Assembly (NCBI GenBank): GCA_030042755.1
Contig: JASHZC010000021.1
Coordinates: 1 to 5,251 of the forward strand
Direction of reading: 5' to 3'
Origin: Vulcanimicrobiota bacterium
GTDB taxonomy: Bacteria; Eremiobacterota; Eremiobacteria; Baltobacterales; Baltobacteraceae
DNA length: 5,251 nucleotides
Shown: positions 1 to 5,251 of the stretch, piece after piece
How the letters are laid out: each line of letters opens with the position of its first letter
How positions within the stretch are numbered: the first letter of the stretch is position 1
Program-made: the position numbers and the translations under genes
The notes under the pieces: generated by a model
Seen by the model: the letters and a program-made list of their open reading frames with translations, nothing else
Told to the model about the DNA's origin: nothing
The model's database searches: none

Positions 1-5
1 AACGC

Positions 6-10
6 GAGGA
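6..10 (+). promoter_or_regulatory. Ribosome binding site of the MFS transporter gene
   Basis: GAGGA lies 8 nt before the ATG at 19, a normal Shine-Dalgarno match and spacing. It supports this ATG over the next in-frame Met (codon 9, position 43). The promoter, if the gene has its own, lies outside the window. Confidence 0.6.
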
Positions 11-18
11 ACGGAACC

Positions 19-1296
19 ATGCTGAACAAGCGTAACGCCGCAATGACGTTCATCTTCGTGACCGTGCTGCTCGACATGGTTGCGCTGGGCATCATCGTGC
101 CGGTTTTTCAACCCTTGATTTTGAGCTTCCAGCACGGGAATTACGCGGACGCATCGCTCGTGAGCGGTCTCTTCGCTGTGATTTTTGCGATCGTGCAGTT
201 TTTCGCTTCGCCGATACTCGGCACGCTCTCCGATCGCGTCGGGCGCCGTCCGCTCGTGCTGCTTTCGAATTTGGGCACGAGTCTCGACTACGCGATCCTC
301 GCGCTCGCGCCCAATCTTTGGTGGCTCTTCGTCGGACGCGTACTTTCCGGTGCAACGACGGCGAGCATTACCGTTGCGAGCGCGTACGTTGCCGACGTAA
401 CGCCGCAGGAAAAGCGGGCGGGCGCGTACGGCATGATCAGCGCGGCATTCGGCGTTGGATTCGTTGTCGGTCCCGCGATCGGCGGTCTTCTCGGCGCGCA
501 TGGCCTTCGCGTACCCTTCTGGGCGGCGGGTGCGCTCAGCATGGTCAACTTCTTTTATGGGCTATTCGTGTTGCCGGAATCGCTCGCGAAGGAACACCGG
601 AACGACTTTTCGTGGAAGCGCGCAAATCCGCTGGGCTCGGTAAAGATGCTGCGCCGCCACGCGGAACTCGCCGGGCTCTCGATCGTCAATCTCATCGGAT
701 ACGTTGCGCACGATGCTCTGCCGCAACTGTTCGTGCTGTATACGCTCTACGCGTATCATTGGTCCACCGGCACGATCGGCATCTCGCTCGCGGTCGTCGG
801 CGTCCTCACGATTCTCGTCTCTGCATTCGTGATACAGCCCACGGTCGACCGCTTCGGCGAGCGCCGTGCATTAGTGATTGGTCTTACGTGCGGTGCCGCG
901 GGGTTCATGCTCTACGGCGGCAACCAGGTGTTGTTTTGGATCGCGATGCCGATCAACATGCTCTGGATGATCGCAACGTCGGCGTCCCAATCGTTGATGA
1001 CGCGCCGCGTCGCTAAGAACGAGCAAGGCGAACTCCAGGGCGCCATCAACTTGCTTCGCAGCGTCGGCAGCATGCTCGGTCCGGTGATCTTTAGCGGAAT
1101 GTTCGCCTATTCGATCGGCGACATGCACCTATGGAAAGCACCGAGTGTGAGCTGGTTTGTAGCCGGTGCATTGCTCCTGGTCTCGGTCGCCGTTGCGCTT
1201 CGCGTCACGAGCGCCGCCGACGACGTTTCCGAACCGGTCGATAGGACCGCAGCGCTCGAGACGGCGCTCGTTGCAGAAACGCCGTCGGTCGAGTAG
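19..1296 (+). CDS. MFS efflux transporter, TetA (TCR/Tet) type
   Basis: This is a 425-residue inner-membrane drug:proton antiporter of the major facilitator superfamily. Twelve hydrophobic segments are visible, six on each side of a polar loop at about residues 186-216. Helix 1 carries Asp19 in LLDMVALGIIVP, matching the TetA helix 1 pattern. MFS motif A is GTLSDRVGRRP (68-78), motif B has Arg107 in GRVLSGATTAS, and motif C is GVGFVVGPAIGGLLG (145-159). A second-half copy of motif A is DRFGERR (277-283). QGELQGAINLLRSVGSMLGP (336-355) closely resembles the helix 11 region of TetA pumps. The tail after about residue 396 is polar and acidic, making the protein some 25 residues longer than classical TetA. 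The family is secure, but the substrate is not: tetracycline export cannot be inferred from these motifs, and no TetR-type regulator is seen nearby. It is convergent with the pyrophosphatase gene that follows. Confidence 0.92.
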   Translation: MLNKRNAAMTFIFVTVLLDMVALGIIVPVFQPLILSFQHGNYADASLVSGLFAVIFAIVQFFASPILGTLSDRVGRRPLVLLSNLGTSLDYAILALAPNLWWLFVGRVLSGATTASITVASAYVADVTPQEKRAGAYGMISAAFGVGFVVGPAIGGLLGAHGLRVPFWAAGALSMVNFFYGLFVLPESLAKEHRNDFSWKRANPLGSVKMLRRHAELAGLSIVNLIGYVAHDALPQLFVLYTLYAYHWSTGTIGISLAVVGVLTILVSAFVIQPTVDRFGERRALVIGLTCGAAGFMLYGGNQVLFWIAMPINMLWMIATSASQSLMTRRVAKNEQGELQGAINLLRSVGSMLGPVIFSGMFAYSIGDMHLWKAPSVSWFVAGALLLVSVAVALRVTSAADDVSEPVDRTAALETALVAETPSVE

Positions 1297-1317
1297 CGCG
1301 CAGCGTGTCGATCCTGC

Positions 1318-3426
1318 TTAGTGAATGAGGAAACCCACCAACAAGAGCGCAACGATGTTCAGTACCTTGATCATCGGGTTAATTGCCGGTCCCGCGGTGT
1401 CTTTGTACGGATCGCCGACGGTGTCGCCCGTGACCGCAGCTTGATGTGCGATCGAGCCTTTGCCGCCGTACTGACCGTCTTCGATGTATTTCTTGGCATT
1501 GTCCCAAGCGCCGCCGCCCGTTGTCATCGAGATTGCTAGGAACAAACCGGTAACGATCGATCCGACGAGAATGCCGCCCATGACCTGGGCACCCGTTGCG
1601 CCGGGCAGTATGCCGAATACCGAAAGGAGCACGACGACGATCGGCACGCCGACGGGAATCAGCGCTGGAAGAATCATTTCTTTGAGCGCTGCGGCCGTCA
1701 CGATACTAACGGTCGTTCCGTAATCCGGACGCGCCGTGCCCGCCATGATGCCGGGAATCTCTTTGAACTGACGGCGCACTTCCTCGACCACCTTGCCGCC
1801 CGCACGTCCGACCGCTTCCATCGATAGCGAGGCGAACAGATACGGCAACAGGCCGCCGATGAAGAGACCGCAGAGCACGTATGGGTCGCCGATCGCAAAG
1901 AGGTTGGTAACGCTTGCAGCGCATTGATCGCCGCCGCCCGCGCCGCATTTGGCTTTGATCAGCTCCTGCAAGAAGGATGCGAAGAGCACGAGAGCTGCGA
2001 GCGCTGCAGAACCGATCGCATAACCTTTTGTGACGGCCTTGGTCGTATTGCCGACCGCGTCGAGTGGATCCGTGATGTTGCGCACCTCTTCGGGCATGTC
2101 GGCCATCTCGGCAATGCCGCCGGCATTGTCGGTGATCGGTCCGAACGAATCGATTGCGACGACGATGCCGGCGAGCGAAAGCATCGCCATCACCGCAATG
2201 CCTACGCCGTACGTTCCGGCCAGGCCGTAACTCACGAGTATACCGATGACGATGACGATCGCTGGGAGCGCCGTGCCCTGCATTGATACGGCGAGGCCGG
2301 CGATGATGTTGGTAGCGTGCCCAGTAACCGACGCTCTCGCGATGCCCCGCACCGGCGCGAATTGCGTACCGGTGTAAAATTCGGTGATTACGGTGATCAG
2401 CCCGGTGATCACGACGCCGACGAGCGCGCAGATGAAAATGTGCGTTGCGTTGACTTCAGTGGACCCGCCGAAGACCGCCTGCGTAGCAAAATAGAAACCG
2501 ATGAGCGCAAGAACGCCGGCGACCGCCATGCCGCTGTAGAGCGCGCTCATGATGCGCGTTCTGGAGACTTTGCCTAAACCGACGACCCACGAGCCGATGA
2601 TCGACGCGACGATCGAAAGCGCGCCCAAAATCAGCGGAAACGTTGTCGCTCCCGGAACTTTGTCTCCGAAGAGCAGGTTGCCGAGAAGCATCGCGGCGAC
2701 GGTCGTGACGCAATACGTTTCAAAGAGGTCGGCAGCCATGCCGGCGCAGTCGCCGACGTTGTCGCCTACGTTGTCGGCAATGACGGCCGGGTTACGTGGA
2801 TCGTCTTCGGGTATGCCTGCTTCAACTTTGCCTACGAGATCGGCACCGACGTCGGCGGCCTTCGTATAGATACCGCCGCCAAGCCGCGCGAAGACCGAAA
2901 TCAGCGAGCAGCCGAATGCGAGGCCGACCATCGCGCCTAGCGTCCTGCCGGTGTCGCCACCGTTGACGGATTGCAGGATCGCGTAATACCCCGACACCGC
3001 GAGGAGCCCGAGCCCGACGACGAGCATGCCCGTCACCGTGCCGCCCCGGAAGGCGACGTTGAGCGCGGCACCGAGTCCCTGGGTCGCGGCCTCGGCCGTG
3101 CGCACGTTGGCACGAACCGAAACGATCATTCCGATGAACCCGGCGGCGCCCGAGAGGATCGCCCCAATAAGGAAGCCGATGGCGGCTTCTGCGCCAAGCG
3201 GAGGAGCCAGGAAGATCAGGATCGCCAGAACGACCGCAACGATGGCAATCGTTCCGTACTGGCGCTTGAGGAAGGCCATAGCGCCTTCTTGGATCGCCGC
3301 GGCGATCTCTTTCATGCGGGTGTTGCCGTCCGGGCGACCGAGCACCCAGAAGGTGAGGACGATGCCGTAGAGCACCGCCAGCGCACCACCGACTAACCCG
3401 GCCCAGATTGCTTCTTGTGCCGTCAT
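1318..3426 (-). CDS. hppA: K+-independent proton-pumping membrane pyrophosphatase
   Basis: This 702-residue integral membrane enzyme hydrolyses pyrophosphate and pumps protons out of the cytoplasm. The length is usual for the family, and about 16 hydrophobic segments are visible. The PPi/Mg site motifs are all present: DVGADLVGK (192-200), [19 protein letters not shown] (218-236), [13 protein letters not shown] (429-441), [14 protein letters not shown] (638-651) and [19 protein letters not shown] (666-684). In [10 protein letters not shown] (459-468), Lys463 and Thr466 occupy the positions that are Ala and Gly in K+-dependent enzymes. This assigns it to the K+-independent class, whose known members pump H+. 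Two cysteines (494, 502) lie in the Gly-rich loop 491-505. The ATG at 3424-3426 begins a typical N-terminal helix; AAGGA (3440-3444) lies 13 nt upstream, a long spacing. It follows ppa by 84 bp in the same direction and may be cotranscribed. No frameshift or missing catalytic residue was seen. Confidence 0.97.
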   Translation of the reverse strand: MTAQEAIWAGLVGGALAVLYGIVLTFWVLGRPDGNTRMKEIAAAIQEGAMAFLKRQYGTIAIVAVVLAILIFLAPPLGAEAAIGFLIGAILSGAAGFIGMIVSVRANVRTAEAATQGLGAALNVAFRGGTVTGMLVVGLGLLAVSGYYAILQSVNGGDTGRTLGAMVGLAFGCSLISVFARLGGGIYTKAADVGADLVGKVEAGIPEDDPRNPAVIADNVGDNVGDCAGMAADLFETYCVTTVAAMLLGNLLFGDKVPGATTFPLILGALSIVASIIGSWVVGLGKVSRTRIMSALYSGMAVAGVLALIGFYFATQAVFGGSTEVNATHIFICALVGVVITGLITVITEFYTGTQFAPVRGIARASVTGHATNIIAGLAVSMQGTALPAIVIVIGILVSYGLAGTYGVGIAVMAMLSLAGIVVAIDSFGPITDNAGGIAEMADMPEEVRNITDPLDAVGNTTKAVTKGYAIGSAALAALVLFASFLQELIKAKCGAGGGDQCAASVTNLFAIGDPYVLCGLFIGGLLPYLFASLSMEAVGRAGGKVVEEVRRQFKEIPGIMAGTARPDYGTTVSIVTAAALKEMILPALIPVGVPIVVVLLSVFGILPGATGAQVMGGILVGSIVTGLFLAISMTTGGGAWDNAKKYIEDGQYGGKGSIAHQAAVTGDTVGDPYKDTAGPAINPMIKVLNIVALLLVGFLIH

Positions 3427-3458
3427 GTAGCTTTATAGGTCCTTGATGAAGCAGCAGC

Positions 3459-3479
3459 GTGGCGCCAGAGGGGCGCCAC
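3459..3479. repeat. Perfect inverted repeat (hairpin) between ppa and hppA
   Basis: GTGGCGCC (3459-3466) and GGCGCCAC (3472-3479) form an uninterrupted 8-bp, GC-rich stem with a 5-nt loop. It lies 31 bp past the ppa stop codon and 32 bp before the hppA start. In the direction of transcription (minus strand), the bases after the stem read GCTGCTGCTTC and contain no T-run, so it is not a standard intrinsic terminator. It could be a partial terminator, an mRNA 3' stabiliser or processing site, or an operator. Its fold is clear; its role is not. Confidence 0.6.
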
Positions 3480-3510
3480 TTAACCTTGAGCCCGGTACTG
3501 CGGTTCGGTC

Positions 3511-4050
3511 TTACTGTCCTTCGAGGAATCGCTGGTAGGATTCCGCGACGATCCGCCGCGCGTACGCGGCATCGCGCCACCCGCCGACTCGCGTATGCTT
3601 GCCTTCGAGCGCTTTGTAGGTTTCGAAAAAGTGCGAAATCTTGCGCAAGAGATGCGGAAAGATTTGCGTGTAATTGTGGATCTCGTCGAATTCCGGCTCA
3701 CCGAGCGGCACGGCGAGAATCTTATCGTCTTCCTTGTCACCGTCGATCATCTCGAGCAAACCGATCGGGCGCGCGGCGACCAAACATCCCGAAAATGTCG
3801 GCTCGATCACGAGCACGAGAATGTCCATGGGGTCGCCGTCCAACGCCAGGGTCTGTGGCGCAAAACCGTAGTCGCCCGGATAGTGAATCGACGAATGCAG
3901 CGCGCGGTCCAGGCGGAAGATGTCCAGCTTTTTGTCGTACTCGTATTTGTTGCGCGATCCGGCCGGGATCTCGACGATCACGTTGATTTCATCAGGCTGG
4001 CGATCGCCCAGGGGCAAGTGCAAGTAATTTCGAGGATCGGGCGCGTTCAT
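3511..4050 (-). CDS. ppa: Soluble inorganic pyrophosphatase, family I
   Basis: This 179-residue cytoplasmic enzyme hydrolyses PPi to two phosphates using Mg2+, pulling biosynthetic reactions forward; the E. coli enzyme is of similar length (about 175). The family I signature DGDPMD (71-76) supplies the metal-binding aspartates. VEIPAGSRNKYEYDK (26-40) holds the conserved Lys35 and Glu37. Arg49 and the YPGDYGF stretch (57-63) fit the active-site Arg and Tyr region. MIDGDKEDDKILAVP (101-115) supplies Asp103, Asp108 and Lys110. HFFETYKALEG (140-150), then K151 and GGW (156-158), matches the conserved C-terminal region. The frame stays open upstream to 4362, but that part is antisense to the divergent oxidoreductase and unlike any pyrophosphatase, so the ATG at 4048-4050 is the start. 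No clear Shine-Dalgarno precedes it, so translation may be leaderless or weakly SD-dependent. hppA follows 84 bp downstream, so two unrelated PPi-hydrolysing enzymes lie in tandem. Confidence 0.96.
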   Translation of the reverse strand: MNAPDPRNYLHLPLGDRQPDEINVIVEIPAGSRNKYEYDKKLDIFRLDRALHSSIHYPGDYGFAPQTLALDGDPMDILVLVIEPTFSGCLVAARPIGLLEMIDGDKEDDKILAVPLGEPEFDEIHNYTQIFPHLLRKISHFFETYKALEGKHTRVGGWRDAAYARRIVAESYQRFLEGQ

Positions 4051-4135
4051 TGCGGCCCAGGTTGTTCGCTTCGCTCGCACGCGAGACCTCGATAAAACGA
4101 GAGCGGCAACTCGGAGGCGAAAAGAGAAACACGCC
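4051..4135. promoter_or_regulatory. Divergent intergenic region, ppa and oxidoreductase
   Basis: These 85 bp separate two divergently read start codons, so by position they should carry promoters for both genes. No convincing pair of -35 and -10 boxes was found. GATAAA (4091-4096) and, on the other strand, TTTTAT in the same AT-richer patch are possible -10 elements without well-spaced partners. GGAGG (4113-4117) lies 18 nt before the oxidoreductase ATG, rather far; AAGAG (4122-4126) lies 9 nt before it and may serve instead. Assignment rests on gene arrangement only. Confidence 0.4.
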
Positions 4136-5251
4136 ATGATGGAAGAGGTCGATTTTCTCGTTGTCGGTGCAGGCCCCGCGGGCGCGACGGCCGCGCGGGA
4201 AGCCGCGCGCGCCGGCGTCGAGACGATCGTATTGGAGAAGGATGCCGTGGTCGGCGCGAAGCGCGTCTGCGCCGCCGGCTTGCGCCCGGGCTTTTGCCGC
4301 ACGTTCGACCTGCCGCGCGAACTGGTGCATTGCGACACGCCGCGTCTCGCGCTGTTCGACACGCGGGGCCGAGAGTACGAAGTGTTCTTCGGGCCGGGTC
4401 ACACGACGACGCGGGAAGAACTCGACGGCGAGATCGCGCGTCTCGCGCGGGGCGAAGGAGCGCAGATTCGCACGCAATCGTTGCTCCGGTCGTTCGAGCG
4501 CGACGAATCGTCGACCATCGTCGAGTATGCGGATTTGAGCGCGGGTTCGCGACGCAAAGTCCGTGCACGCAACGTATTTTTTGCGCAGGGAGCGACGGCG
4601 CGTTTCGATCGCGCCTTTGCCGACGAGCGTTGGCAAGACGGGTTGATGACGACGCTGCAATATCGGGTCTATCTCGACCGGCCGGCGATCCCGATCGCCT
4701 ATCAAACGTTGGAGCTCCATTACTATCTTGCGCGCGATGGCCGACAGATCGTAGCCTGGATGTTTCCAAAGCGCGACCACCTGGCGATTGGCCTCGGGCT
4801 CGTCGGCAAACTTGATGGGAATCGGCTGCGCGAGGAACTCGACGCGTTCACCGAACGAACCGGCGCGCGGCTCTATCCTGGGGCGAACGTCATCCGCGTC
4901 AAAGAAGAAGGGCACCTTCTCTACGGCGGGTGGCCGCGCGCGCACTACGCCGACGGCAGCGCCATGCTCGGGGGAACGGCCGCGGGGCTCGTCGACGCAA
5001 CCAATGGCGAAGGGATCTTCGAGGCTGCGATTAGCGGGCGGTTTGCCGCGCGAGCGGTGAGCGAAAATCGCAACGCCCCGCAGCGCGCAGCTCATGAATA
5101 CGCAAGCGCATTACGCGCGCGCCTTCAACGGCGTCTCGAGCATCGCGTGCGTCTGATGCGATTTCTCGAAGCACGTCCTTTGCGCTACGGCGTGCTGTTC
5201 GATCAGCTTGCGAGAAGTCCGCGTTTCGCCGATGCACTGCAACGAGAAGAC
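4136..5251 (+). CDS. Geranylgeranyl reductase family FAD oxidoreductase (3' partial)
   Basis: The frame stays open for 372 codons and runs off the window end; the family is usually about 370-420 residues, so little is missing. An N-terminal FAD-binding Rossmann fold is shown by GAGPAG (11-16) and Glu34 ending the second strand in IVLEKD. GAKRVCAAGL (40-49) sits where relatives have a Cys-Gly-Gly motif, and Arg93/Asp97 in REELD match the conserved helix. VAWMFPK (206-212) with IGLG (218-221) is the family's W-x-FP region, and NGEGI (290-294) the C-terminal FAD/substrate motif. Known members reduce isoprenoid double bonds in (bacterio)chlorophyll side chains, archaeal-type lipids or quinones; the substrate here is unknown. 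Two nucleotide-binding motifs are altered: GTAAG (280-284) replaces GDAAG, and AQG (150-152) replaces the usual A-D-G. The start could be ATG 4136 or the adjacent ATG 4139. Alternatives are a FixC-like or halogenase-like flavoprotein. No chlorophyll or carotenoid gene is visible alongside. Confidence 0.78.
   Translation, partial: MMEEVDFLVVGAGPAGATAAREAARAGVETIVLEKDAVVGAKRVCAAGLRPGFCRTFDLPRELVHCDTPRLALFDTRGREYEVFFGPGHTTTREELDGEIARLARGEGAQIRTQSLLRSFERDESSTIVEYADLSAGSRRKVRARNVFFAQGATARFDRAFADERWQDGLMTTLQYRVYLDRPAIPIAYQTLELHYYLARDGRQIVAWMFPKRDHLAIGLGLVGKLDGNRLREELDAFTERTGARLYPGANVIRVKEEGHLLYGGWPRAHYADGSAMLGGTAAGLVDATNGEGIFEAAISGRFAARAVSENRNAPQRAAHEYASALRARLQRRLEHRVRLMRFLEARPLRYGVLFDQLARSPRFADALQRED

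Noticed and set aside
318..1016. A 232-codon plus-strand frame inside the transporter gene
   Set aside because: It is a shifted-frame translation, rich in Arg, Gly and Ala, of a region whose other frame has unmistakable MFS motifs.
19..1296. Calling the transporter a tetracycline resistance gene
   Set aside because: Motifs support only the TCR/Tet family; chromosomal members have varied or unknown substrates and no resistance context or TetR partner is visible.
3433..3438. TATAAA on the minus strand as a -10 box for hppA
   Set aside because: It lies only a few bases before the ATG, with no matching -35 element at 16-18 bp, so it is likely chance.
2822..3580. A 252-codon minus-strand frame overlapping hppA and the ppa end
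   Set aside because: It is out of frame with hppA, full of Arg, and has no recognisable domain.
4074..4101. Small palindromes CTCGC/GCGAG and CTCG/CGAG between ppa and the oxidoreductase
   Set aside because: Arms of 4-5 bp are expected by chance in this composition, and they overlap each other.
4051..4362. N-terminal extension of ppa to an upstream in-frame ATG
   Set aside because: The extra residues would cover the divergent oxidoreductase's start and N-terminal FAD fold, and have no counterpart in family I pyrophosphatases.
3992..5095. Long open frame (367 codons) on the minus strand opposite the oxidoreductase
   Set aside because: It is Arg/Pro-rich, resembles no family, and lies antisense to a frame with clear FAD motifs; in GC-rich DNA such shadow frames are expected.

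Overview
The window is about 60% GC by eye and densely coded. It holds four genes with short gaps and reads as ordinary bacterial chromosome. The compact layout, the K+-independent membrane pyrophosphatase and the codon style suit a free-living, mid-to-high-GC bacterium. I saw no transposase, integrase, tRNA, rRNA, CRISPR or phage gene. The phylum cannot be fixed from this sequence. A deep-branching environmental lineage such as Eremiobacterota (WPS-2) would fit, but that is only an impression.

Layout: (1) 19-1296, plus strand, a 12-helix major facilitator efflux pump of the TetA (TCR/Tet) type. (2) 1318-3426, minus strand, a 702-residue proton-pumping membrane pyrophosphatase (HppA), convergent with the transporter and only 21 bp from it. 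(3) 3511-4050, minus strand, a family I soluble inorganic pyrophosphatase (Ppa), 84 bp upstream of hppA in the same direction. A perfect 8-bp inverted repeat lies in that gap. (4) 4136-5251, plus strand, an FAD-dependent oxidoreductase of the geranylgeranyl reductase family, divergent from ppa across 85 bp and cut by the window end.

The functional core is pyrophosphate (PPi) handling. Two unrelated enzymes that hydrolyse PPi sit in tandem: one releases the energy as heat in the cytoplasm, the other stores it as a proton gradient. The divergent oxidoreductase belongs to a family that saturates isoprenoid chains, and isoprenoid chain elongation releases PPi. That connection is inference and may be coincidental. 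The transporter has no evident link to the rest.

I found no clearly new biological system. The points most worth a second look are the ppa-hppA pair with the hairpin between the genes, two degenerate FAD-binding motifs in the oxidoreductase, and a strong excess of the hexamer CGATCG across the window.
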